Below, piece after piece: positions 39,301 to 48,135 of a stretch of 64,000 bases of DNA. Numbering within the stretch: position 1 is the first letter of the stretch; every line of letters starts with the position of its first letter. The notes beneath the pieces were generated by a model. The model was not told the DNA's origin. It made no database searches and saw only the letters and a list, made by a program, of their open reading frames with translations. Both the position numbers and the translations under genes were made by a program. The stretch is from Beroe forskalii (taxonomy: Eukaryota > Ctenophora > Nuda > Beroida > Beroidae), in NCBI GenBank assembly GCA_011033025.1, contig WFMF01000293.1, positions 124,001 to 188,000 of the forward strand. The letters run 5' to 3'.

Positions 39301-41460
39301 AGTTTATTCTCTAGAGTCCGGGGCGACTACTCAAACCAAGATTTTTCGCTCAGTCAACGGCGCGCCCGTGGAACGTGCTGAAAATATGAACTTTGTCGCG
39401 ATTTTAGGCGGGAACCCTCCGGGCGAGTTATTTGTACTCAGGGTAAATTCCTTCATCATTAAGAAGTCTCTAAATATCTGCTCCGGGGTGGTGGTCATTG
39501 CATTCACGAATAGTAATTCTATTAGGTGCCGCACATGGGAGTCTTCACCCGCTATGTGTAGACAGTTCAGGCCTAAAGGGTGCAACTTAGGTCCCGTGTT
39601 TGATGCACCCCAAATTTGTGCAGCTAATTCACACTGTAATTCTTTTCAGGTGAACGACCCTTCAAGTGCGAACACCCGAAATGTGATTGGAGCTTCGCAT
39701 CAAATGCCGACCTAAAGATCCACCTCAAGTCTCATTCCGGTAGCAAGCCACTGACTTGCAACGTGCTCGATTGCAAGAAAGAGTTCACGGATAACAACGA
39801 CTTGAAGAATCACATCATCTCCCACAACGAAATGAACTTGTAAGTGTAGTTCAAATACTCTAGACCAATTTTAACGCCCATCTATCAAATGTATAAAATT
39901 ACATGACAAAAATTGAGAATTTTAATAAGTAGAAATCAGGATGCCTTATTTCCTTGATTCATGTTGAAATGTTTTATAGTAAACTTTTTTGAATGCCCTA
40001 AGTATATTTTCATTTTCAGGAAAATGAATGAGGAGAACAACTACCAGCAAGCTGAGATTATCAATGCTGTCACAGAAAAAACCTCCAACTACGACTGGAT
40101 AACTCTTGAAAGTAAGTTTAAAATTAAGTCGCGCTAATAACTTAATAAGAGCAAGTACCTCGACTCAAGAGAGCTCCAACTTCTTGTTATTTTCGTCACA
40201 CTTTATTTCCGACACTCTAACAGTTGTTCTTGTTTACTCAAACCTGAAAGTATTTCATAATTTCAATAACTATCATGTACAGCTGAGCTATAACAACACA
40301 CTATTTCAGGTGAATTTAAAAAGATTGAGAACTACGGGGGTTGCAGGAGGACATGTCCCAACGAGAAGCCCTACGCCTGCTCGGTCTGCCCCACAACTTA
40401 CAGCACGCTAGCTAAGCTGAAGCTGCACATCAAGGAACACGACACGGTGTCTGAGACGAGGCCGTACAAGTGTGGCGAGTGCAGCAGGAAGTTCTCCCAG
40501 CCGCGAAACATCCACCGACACATGGTCCTGTCCCACGGCAAAGCCGAGACCACCGGACCCTTCACACTGGCCCTGATGTCACCGGAGAAACGGATACCCT
40601 TCTCGGACAAGAACTGCCAGACGGAGAGAGGTCGGAAGAGGCCCCTGGACGAGCTCCACAAGTCAGCCTTCACCCCGGTTGCCAAGTCTCCAAACACCTC
40701 CCCGGAGCACTCTGTCACACCCACCAAGCCGACAGTGAACCCAACCCAGCTCTACATCACCAACGTGAAGAGTCTGAGGGAAGTCAACCCTTTCCCTGAC
40801 ATCAAACCTCTCGGAGAGGAGTCACCAGTCTCCAGCAACCTGAAGATAAAGGAGGAGAAGAAGTCCCCCAGACACCACCCCTACTCCAGACCTTCCCCAA
40901 CGAAGATAGCGCCACGACCCACTCCCAGACTGGCGCCCAAGCCACCCCAGTACACCATAGTCCAAGCTGTCAAGATTCCCACGGTCCAAGCGTTCCCCGT
41001 GAAGGTAGAGCAGAAGACTTCTCCACCGCCTGTATCTGCAGCTCCTGGAAGGATCCCCTCACCCCCTGCTATCCATGCCAGGATCCCTACTCCCCCTCAG
41101 ACAAGGATCCTACTCCCCTCAAACAAGGATCCCTCAAACTCCCCTCAAACAAGGATCCCTACCCCACCTCACGCAAGGATTCCCTCTCCCCCTCAAGCAC
41201 CAACACAGTCCCGGATCCCGTCACCACAGCAAGCTTCCACGCAGTGCAGAATCCCAACTCCTCCAGCCCGGATCCACACTCCAGAGAACCTGCACAGTAT
41301 CACCATGGTGGACCAGATTCGGTATGCTGCGATCCTCGCCTCCTTCGACCACCTGGTTCAGGGATACCGAGCTCACCAGACATACCAAACTCTCAAGAGC
41401 TTCTACAAGTGCCTCATGACTGCCAAGACTTCGGTAGAGCTGGGAAAGATGCCGTGGTGA
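36303..41460 (+). CDS. C2H2 zinc-finger protein, complete six-exon gene
   Basis: Joining 36303-36363, 38001-38227, 39186-39297, 39650-39839, 40020-40111 and 40310-41460 gives 1833 nt, 610 aa plus TGA; all introns are GT..AG and all phases agree. Eight C2H2 fingers lie at about residues 26-46, 54-74, 82-102, 110-132, 140-162, 170-192, 251-271 and 282-303. The first six are joined by TGEKP-type linkers or variants (HTGERP, HTGEKP, HSGERP, HSGSKP); 4-6 have the longer C-x4-C spacing. A 58-residue spacer separates fingers 6 and 7. The tail (304-610) is rich in Pro/Ser/Lys, with tandem RIP(S/T)PP motifs and a final helix-like block after [17 protein letters not shown] nuclear DNA-binding regulator is the likely role; the paralogue was not identified. 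Confidence 0.85.
36364..38000 (+). other. Intron 1 of the zinc-finger gene
   Basis: AT-rich, 1.6 kb, acceptor tttctttcag. Unsupported frames at 36713-36907 and 37110-37316. Near 37235 the motif atccatggttc is duplicated in tandem. No other feature. Confidence 0.6.
38001..38227 (+). CDS. Zinc-finger gene exon 2 (fingers 1, 2 and most of 3)
   Basis: It reads [20 protein letters not shown], then two complete fingers joined by TGERP and TGEKP linkers, and stops inside finger 3 after HIGILK at donor AAG|GTGAGA. An intron inside a finger, between the cysteine pair and the histidine pair, marks an old intron-containing zinc-finger gene rather than a recent single-exon expansion. Confidence 0.9.
38228..39185 (+). 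other. Intron 2 of the zinc-finger gene
   Basis: AT-rich; acceptor catttcag. Near 38256-38326 a ~41-bp block gattttctttgtttcagttg, continuing aatttgccgattt, occurs twice in tandem, each copy holding an acceptor-like tttgtttcag. Confidence 0.7.
39186..39297 (+). CDS. Zinc-finger gene exon 3 (end of finger 3, finger 4)
   Basis: It starts [20 protein letters not shown], completing the histidine pair of finger 3, then encodes finger 4 up to HMRSHT and one base of a Gly codon at donor G|GTGAGT. Confidence 0.9.
39650..39839 (+). CDS. Zinc-finger gene exon 4 (fingers 5 and 6)
   Basis: The acceptor is ttcttttcag. It reads [20 protein letters not shown], then finger 6 ([15 protein letters not shown]), ending NEMN and two bases of a Leu codon at donor TT|GTAAGT. 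The preceding intron 39298-39649 contains frames that are only read-through. Confidence 0.9.
40020..40111 (+). CDS. Zinc-finger gene exon 5 (linker)
   Basis: The acceptor is cattttcag and the donor A|GTAAGT. It encodes the non-finger spacer [20 protein letters not shown], then [10 protein letters not shown]. Phase joins cleanly on both sides. Confidence 0.8.
40310..41460 (+). CDS. Zinc-finger gene exon 6 (fingers 7-8, proline-rich tail, stop)
   Basis: The acceptor is ctatttcag. Fingers 7 ([21 protein letters not shown]) and 8 ([22 protein letters not shown]) follow a short cysteine-containing linker. The tail carries basic patches ([20 protein letters not shown]) and about ten RIP(S/T)PP-like repeats between 41050 and 41280, then a helical C-terminus and TGA at 41458-41460. 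The proline repeats come from a degenerate 'cccctcaRacaaggatccct' DNA repeat. Confidence 0.9.
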
Positions 41461-41665
41461 ATGGACGCTGAGACCAATCCGATGGGTTGAAGGTACCAAA
41501 TAAACTACAACTTGGCATTTGATGGAGCGTTGGAAGGTGCTGGCGGGGCCCTGTCACATTGGCAGGACAACTTCTGGAGCTGAGACGAGAAAGAAAGACA
41601 AAAAGCACCGACGAGGATGATTCACAAAGAAGAAGAAGAAAAGAAGACCGATACGAAAGAATAAA
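41461..41665 (+). other. 3' untranslated region and polyadenylation signal of the zinc-finger gene
   Basis: AATAAA occurs at 41660-41665 after an A/G-rich stretch (gaagaagaagaaaagaag). An earlier AATAAA lies near 41498. Either could be used. Confidence 0.5.
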
Positions 41666-41914
41666 GCTGACTTATTTATATATACCACATTTTATCTAAA
41701 CTTTGTATATATTATTCTGATGGGTTATGATTTATGAACACTTATACTAACGACGAATTATTTTTACTTTTTGTACTATTTATGTTTATCGAGAATTGCT
41801 GTATATATTTACTATACGCATTTTAGACTTACCAACCAATAATCCGTACTGCTTATTTGAGTTATGATCAAGTATGTCTTAAATGAGGGAACTGGAGGAA
41901 TAAAATGGTTCAAT

Positions 41915-42460
41915 TGTGTGGGGGAACTTGGTTACTGGTGCGGGGGAACTTTGTTTCTAGTGCGGGGGAACTGCGTTATTGGTATGAGGAACTTTGTTAC
42001 TATTGGCTAGTGCGGGGAACTTTGTTATTGGTGCGGGGGAACTTTGTTACTAGTGGCTAGTGCGGGGAACTTTGTTACTGGTATGGGAGAACTTTGTAAC
42101 TGGTGCGGGGGAACTTTGTAACTGGTACGGGGGAACTCTGTTACTGGTGCGGGGGAACTTTGTAACTGGTACGGGGGAACTCTGTTACTGGTGCAGGGGA
42201 ACTTTGTTAGTTTTTTACTGGTGCGGGGGCAATTTTGTCACTGGTGCGGGGGGGGGGTTGGACTGTGTACTGGTGCGGGGGGGGACTGTGTTACTGGTTC
42301 GGGGAACTTTGTTACTGGTGCGGTGAGGGGGAACTTTGTAACTGGTGCGGGAAGAACTTTACTACTGGTTCGGGGAACTTTGTTACTGGTGGGGGGACTT
42401 TGTTACTGCTGCGGGGAAATCAGTTAATGGTGCATGAAACTTTGTTACTGGCGAAGGGTG
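41915..42460 (+). repeat. ~21-bp minisatellite (GGTGCGGGGGAACTTTGTTACT)
   Basis: About 25 imperfect units lie just downstream of the zinc-finger gene. G-runs of 5-9 expand locally (42248-42290). Frames on the plus strand only reflect the repeat. Confidence 0.85.
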
Positions 42461-42806
42461 ACAATGATTCTATACAGCCATCCGCTGTGCATCTAAAAAG
42501 CCATAAAAAGATCTCTGGTCATTTGGGGAAAATTCGGCATCGACATTTTTCCATACCTGCAATCAGAACAAAACAATTTTGATGGAGCGACTTTGTTACT
42601 GGTGCGGGGGGACTTTGTTACTGCTGCGGGGGAAATCAGTTAATGGTGCATGAAACTTTGTTACTGGCGAAGGGTGACAATGATTCTATACAGCCATCCG
42701 CTGTGCATCTAAAAAGCCATAAAAAGATCTCTGGTCATTTGGGGAAAATTCGGCATCGACATTTTTCCATACCTGCAATCAGAACAAAGCAATTTTGATG
42801 GAGCGA
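42408..42806 (+). repeat. ~190-bp direct duplication
   Basis: The block beginning tgctgcggggaaatcagtta and ending caattttgatggagcga occurs at about 42408-42590 and again at about 42611-42806 with only one or two differences. One minisatellite unit separates the copies. This is a recent tandem duplication. Confidence 0.85.
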
Positions 42807-42965
42807 CCGGACGACTGTTCACTGTAGAGTGATTGATCGTGCAGCTGCATGATATATTTGAGAACGTGTGATATTGAAATCTACAAAATCATCATTTAAT
42901 GTGTCGTGCGCGCGATGATCATCACATGAAAATCCTGGCGCGCTCCTCGAAATGTTTTAACCAGG

Positions 42966-44370
42966 ACATGTCAGTAGACCTTACGACCCTTGCCACACTG
43001 CCACATTGCCACACTGCCACACTCGAGAGTGTGGCAAATATAGTGTGGCACTGTGGCAGATTTTCGAGTTCTGCCACACTATTTTACGCTTTTTGCCACA
43101 CTGCCGCACTGCCACACTCGAAATCAGTGTGGCAGCCACACTGCCACACTCCGTTATCCGACCTTACGAAGAGTGTGGCAGCCACACTAATCCAAAAGAA
43201 GAAAATTATCCGATTGCTTATTTTATTTCATTACCACGGTTAAGAGTCATCTGTTGACATGAACCAGTGGTTGATCTTATCATCCTATGACGGTCTAACT
43301 ACCCCTTGTCTGAAGATAACAGAGCATGTGCTTCAGTAATCAGTTGGTTCCTGCTGACCCTGGCCTAACTTGTAGCCAATCTTTGATTGAGGATGCGAGA
43401 TGATAATAGAGTCAATGTGCATCAAAATTTAAGCGTTATACAGATTGAATAACAATTAACAATTGCATTTACAACACCTGACAATCACGTCGTGTGAATT
43501 GTGATCCTAAACAAACACTACAGAGCAAAGTTCACTCACGTTCCAACTTCCATGATGGCACAGCTTACCAAATATCAAATGATTGATCCTACATAGTTCA
43601 TATCATTATTGCGGTATGACAGTTACAAATTAAGTATAAGCTGAAGTGCATATTCACGATGTCAAATCCTAATTCAATAAACCCGCCTATTGCAACATAA
43701 ATTTAGTTATTACTCTAAACTGAATTACATGCAACTAGCAAGTACCACAATCGTTTGTACGATTAACTTCCTAGTGGGTTCATATCTTGTAACTTGTTTA
43801 AGGATGAGGACTATACATTTTTCATTATTTGACGTCGCCAGTATTAGTGTTATTATTCAAGGTTGGCACTTGGTGGGCTAAAAGGTGCAACTTCGTAAGC
43901 ACTATACCGTGGTGTTTCCACATAAAAGACGGCGCGCACAAGATAAGTCAACATACTTGAATAGCCAGGGAAACATGAATACCGAGACGCGGTATTGATT
44001 TAAACAGATTAATCAATACTTCAATATTGCTATTAAATCATTAATTATCTTTAATCATTGATATAATTTGTTTCACCTTGCTTTCCAAATTTAATGAGCC
44101 AATACAATACAAATACGCTACGTAATTTCATCAAAAGTAACATGTACGGTTATAAATCTAATTATTATGTGGCAGTCATGACACGTAAGGTCAACATTGC
44201 CACACTATCCCATAAGGCGTGCTGACCTTACAGCGAGTGTGGCAGTGTGGCAATAAAAATGTTGCCACACAGTGTGGCAACGCGGCAGTGTGGCAAATGA
44301 GTGTGGCAGTGTGGCAAACGAGTGTGGCAGTGTGGCTGCCACACTGCTCGTAAGGTCTACTCGGACATGT
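42966..44370. mobile_element. 1.4-kb TIR element with CCACACTG microsatellite arms
   Basis: The left end acatgtcagtagaccttacg and the inverted right end acatgtccgagtagaccttacg match with a 2-bp gap. Both run into (gccacact)n repeats, pyrimidine-side on the left (42990-43190) and purine-side on the right (44195-44350), making long inverted arms. The subrepeat gaccttacg recurs inside each arm. The centre (43200-44160) is AT-rich with no recognised gene. Superfamily unknown. Confidence 0.55.
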
Positions 44371-44571
44371 TTTACGCGACATGGGACAAGCCGCGCCGCG
44401 AATTTCGGCACTCCAAATGCGCGCGTCGCGCGCATTTGCAACTTCCTCCCATTATACATGCTGCCGAAAATTTGAGATGGTTTGTTGGGCAACCAGAAAC
44501 TCTAAAATATGTTTTCTCATCATCATAATATGAATTGAGAACATCTGATCTCAATTCACAACGTCCCTTGA

Positions 44572-44886
44572 CTTTATTTCGAAGGTTTTACTTTATTCCA
44601 ACAGCTGTAACAGCCAATGACAGGAATCGAAGGATTCAAGTAAACAGGCCAGTGACGGTTAAGGAAGTGTAATCCATACTTTCGCCCGAGACTTCGCTGC
44701 AATGGGCAGCTCATTTAACCCTCCCGCACAGTTTCCTGTACGCTCGGCTGAGTGAACCGTGGCTGCTTAGGTGAGAGTTCTCACCCTAGCTCGGTGGCAA
44801 GGCCAAAACCACCAACCTCGCGATTGAAAGTACGACGCCCTAACCACTGCGCCAACCACTCGCGCTAACCACTGCGCTACCTGGCC
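44572..44886 (-). mobile_element. tRNA-headed SINE, apparently full length
   Basis: Read on minus, the high-coordinate end begins with a tRNA-like head: ggcgcagtggttagggcgtc (box A like), then actttcaatcgcgaggttgg. The head start is triplicated (aaccactgcgc on plus, 44847-44877). The body, landmarked by cattgcagcgaagtctcggg and ccttaaccgtcactgg, ends with ggaataaagtaaaaccttcg. It matches the interrupted copy at 10310-12000 and supplies the empty site for the insertion there. Confidence 0.65.
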
Positions 44887-45345
44887 ACTGAACTTGGCAA
44901 CATTTGATGCACTCTTCGCGCATTAATAGGACGTGAGGCGTGGCCAAAAATTGGGGATTGCTGGTAGGGCCTCCAGGGATTTCTTGGGCTTGGGGGCCGA
45001 AAAATCGCATGTAGTACATTTTGTACTGCACAATGACCCTTGCCAAACTGATGACCCATATTAGCCCGTGAGCACTTGAAATCAGTTTAAGGCTTTAAAT
45101 TATCTTACATCTTTACATCATATATTCGTATTATGCACGATTAACATAGTCCCACATGGTGACCAAACTTAATAACACTGTCTATATATTTCATAACGCG
45201 GAGATATGATCCGGCCAAATCACAGCACTTCTGTACTGTGGTTTGTGGATTAAATAACTCATATGAGTAAACATTGCCACAATAAATGTGCTGACCTTGT
45301 GCCGAACGATTGCTGTAGTGTGGCAATAAAAGATATTGCCACTGG
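44887..45345. other. Intergenic stretch
   Basis: No gene. Near 45290 'gctgaccttgtgccgaacga', then gtgtggcaataaaagatatt, recalls the arms of the element at 42966-44370, perhaps a fragment. Confidence 0.35.
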
Positions 45346-45349
45346 CAAT

Positions 45350-45767
45350 AATCCAATCAACGAACATCGAGTTTGATTCATCAACTCTTTGATTGGATTA
45401 CATTCATAACTTTGATTAAACCAATCATCGAACATCGAGTACAATACAGTCACTGGGCCTTGATTGGAATCCAATCAACGAACATCGAATAGGATAGTTG
45501 TACAGTTCCTTGATGTAATCCAATCAACGAACACCGAGTACAATACAGTCACTGGGCCTTGATTGGAAACCAATCAACGAATATCGAGTGAAATACAGTC
45601 ATACCTCTTTGATTGGAATCCAACTATTTAACACCGGATAGAATACAGTTGATTGGATTCCAATCAACGAAGACCGAATAGAATACAGCCGCTGTCCCGT
45701 GATTCTAATCCATTTAACGAACACCGAGTAGAATACAGCCACTGTGCCTTGATTGGAATCCAATCAA
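45350..45767 (+). repeat. ~50-bp tandem repeat
   Basis: About eight units of ccaatcaacgaacaccgagt, then acaatacagtcactgggcct, then tgattggaat. Each unit junction forms a small palindrome (gattggaatccaatc). The array is cut at 45767 by the LTR-like repeat. Confidence 0.8.
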
Positions 45768-46404
45768 TGTGGGAGACCTAGGGTCCCCCTTATGGTAATT
45801 GGGTGTCTGGGAGGAGTCATTAAGGCTGTAACATCAGGTTGGGAGATTTGTATGGTACTGAACAGGAATCTTAAGTTAAGGGCACCAGATGTCCTTAAAT
45901 CTAAACATCAGACGCTTTGGAGTTATTCTAAAAGTACTGAATTCACTCAGGACAGATAGGCAGATGAAAGAGTGTCATCAGCATGGCACAGAGTGCCAAG
46001 CTGATGATATTGACTTGGCTACTTGTTGTGAGTGAATAACAAGAGACATTATTCCTGACCTGATTCGGATTCATGTTATTGGAAAATTACCAGAGATGAT
46101 GCTACTGTGCGGGGCACCCGCTTAAATCTCCATTCTATTTGGTGGCTGGCCAATCAGAGCCTAGGACAGAGTCTGGTGACCCCTGCACATGAGCAATATT
46201 AGTCTTATCGGGAATTACATCAGCTGATCCCACTGTCTTAAAATTTAGAGGGATTTAGGTTAGGGGTTTATCAGGATAGATGTTGGTTATCCATTGGGTA
46301 GTTGTTTCTTTTGACCCCTCGCATGGGGGTGACCCCTGATTAGGGGATAAGCCTAGGGGTGGTGATGGGCTAGTAGATGCCTGAACTGCAATGTCATTTT
46401 TATA

Positions 46405-46883
46405 ATCAAGTTAAAAGGCTCAATGTAAATTGTGCACAGTTCATAGTAGTTTTTATAGTTTATACTTGATTTCGTAAAGTTGAAAGGCTCAATTAAGTTG
46501 CAAGGCTCAATGTAAATTGTGCACCATACAAACTAGTTCAAGGAAGCTTTGGTACTAATTAATGAATTGCCATCTAATTCTAATTAAGTTGAAAGGCTCA
46601 ATGTAAATTGTGCACCGTACATACTAGTTTAACGAAGCTTTGATACTAAATGAATTGACATCTTATTAAGTTGAAAGGCTCAATGTAAATTGTGCACCGT
46701 ACATACTAGTTCCAGGAAGCTTTGATACTAATTAATGAATTGCCATCTAATTCTAATTAAGTTGAAAGGCTCAATGTAAATTGTGCACCGTACATACTAG
46801 TTTAAGGAAGCTTTGATACTAATAAATGAATTGCCATCTAATTAAGTTGAAAGGCTCAATGTAAATTGTGCACTGTACATATG
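46405..46883 (+). repeat. 82-bp satellite, block 1 (inside the 5' repeat)
   Basis: Units are marked by gttgaaaggctcaatgtaaa, ttgtgcaccgtacatactag and ggaagctttgatactaa. The first units are shorter and diverged (46409-46560), and later ones are regular at about 82-100 bp. It is continuous with block 2 once the nested element is removed. Confidence 0.85.
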
Positions 46884-47887
46884 TACTTTAGCGAAAGACC
46901 AGGAATTAACATATCTCTATTACATACGAATGAAATGAGTATGTAATAGGATATAAATATTGAGTAGCTTGCTACGAAATATTTATATCTAATTTATCAC
47001 GCGACACTCGAAGAGTGGAGCCGTGATAAATTTAGATATGTTATGAATGGCTTTCACGTATATTTATAGCTCCTCTGCGAATTACATCCCTTGATATGCG
47101 TCTACTTCACACTTTATAGACATGCTAAATGAAAAACCCATCTATTACATGAGCTCTATTTGATAAATCCGACACCGCATCAAAATTATATTGTCTCTAC
47201 ATGAGCATTATATAAAATCCATCTTTGCTAATTCACATGCCGATTTATCATGCGTCTTCTTTGTATCCTTATGTAATTGATAGCCCCAAGATGAATATTA
47301 TTTACAGTCATCCCCCAAACCACAGCTACATATAACCTATGTGTTACAAATATGCGAAACACGTTCGACTATTATATTACTTTAGCGAAAGCCATTCATA
47401 ACACATCTAAATTTATCCTACTCCTGGCTACGCCAGTCGTATGATAAATTTGATATAAATATTTCGTAGCAAGCTACTCAATATTTATATCCTATTACAT
47501 ACTCATTGCATTCGTATGTAATAGAGATGTGTTAATTCTTGGTCTTTCGCTAAAGTACATATAATAGTCGAACGTGTTCTGCATATTTGTAACACGTAGG
47601 TTATATGTAGCTGTGGTTTGGGGATGACTGTGAATAATATTCATCTTGGGGCTATAAATTACATGAGGATCCAAAGAAGACGCATGATAACTTGGCATGT
47701 GAATTAGAAAAGATCTATTTTATATAATGTTGATGTAGAGAAGATATAACATTGATGCGGTGTCGGATTTATCAAATAGAGCTCATGTAATAGATGGGTT
47801 TTTCATTTAGCATCCTTATAAAGTGTATGTGAGAGACGCTAGATATCAAGGGATGTAATTCGCAGAGGAGCTATGTTAAATATACGT
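46884..47887. mobile_element. Nested inverted structure A-B-A'-B' inside the satellite
   Basis: A (46884-47055) and A' (about 47377-47558) are inverted copies, as are B (about 47056-47375) and B' (about 47559-47887). A' has complete terminal repeats TACTTTAGCGAAAG..CTTTCGCTAAAGTA; A lacks the last nine bases of one end. A itself contains serial hairpins (cattacatacgaatg-type, gatataaatatt.. and atttatc..gataaat). Satellite units flank the structure, with a possible TA duplication. Non-coding. Confidence 0.7.
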
Positions 47888-48135
47888 GAGACTATTATAC
47901 TAGTTTAACGAAGCTTTGATACTAAATGAATTGCCATCTAATGAAGTTGAAAGGCTCAGTGTAAATTGTGCACTGTACATACTAGTTTAACGAAGCTTTG
48001 ATACTAAATGAATTGCCATCTAATGAAGTTGAAAGGCTCAATGTAAATTGTGCACCGTACATACTAGTTTAAGAAAGCTTTGATACTAAATGAATCGCCA
48101 TCTAATTAAGTTGCAAGGCTCAATGTAAGTTGTGC
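47888..48135 (+). repeat. 82-bp satellite, block 2
   Basis: About three more units (ctagtttaacgaagctttga, then tgaattgccatctaatgaag) follow the nested element and end with a unit closing gtgcgccgtttatatcgg. Confidence 0.85.

Larger units (their letters stand above)
45768..48135 (+). mobile_element. 5' terminal direct repeat of a large LTR-like element (minimum extent)
   Basis: From TGTGGGAGACCTAGGGTCCC at 45768 the sequence is nearly identical to 60306 onward for about 650 bp, and both then enter the same 82-bp satellite. It begins TG as LTRs do. Its 3' end is not certain: the satellite stops near 48135, and a candidate ..TTATTACA followed by TGGAGCTACG near 48943-48960 could be the LTR end and primer binding site. 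The satellite here is split by the nested structure at 46884-47887. Confidence 0.55.

Noticed and set aside
39368-39715. 115-aa frame overlapping a zinc-finger exon
   Set aside because: It is read-through of intron 3 into exon 4 in a frame different from the finger-coding one.
45990-46040. Hammerhead ribozyme (CTGATGA in the terminal repeat), as in retrozymes
   Set aside because: The CTGATGA core is present, but no GAAA core at the right distance and no matching stems were found.
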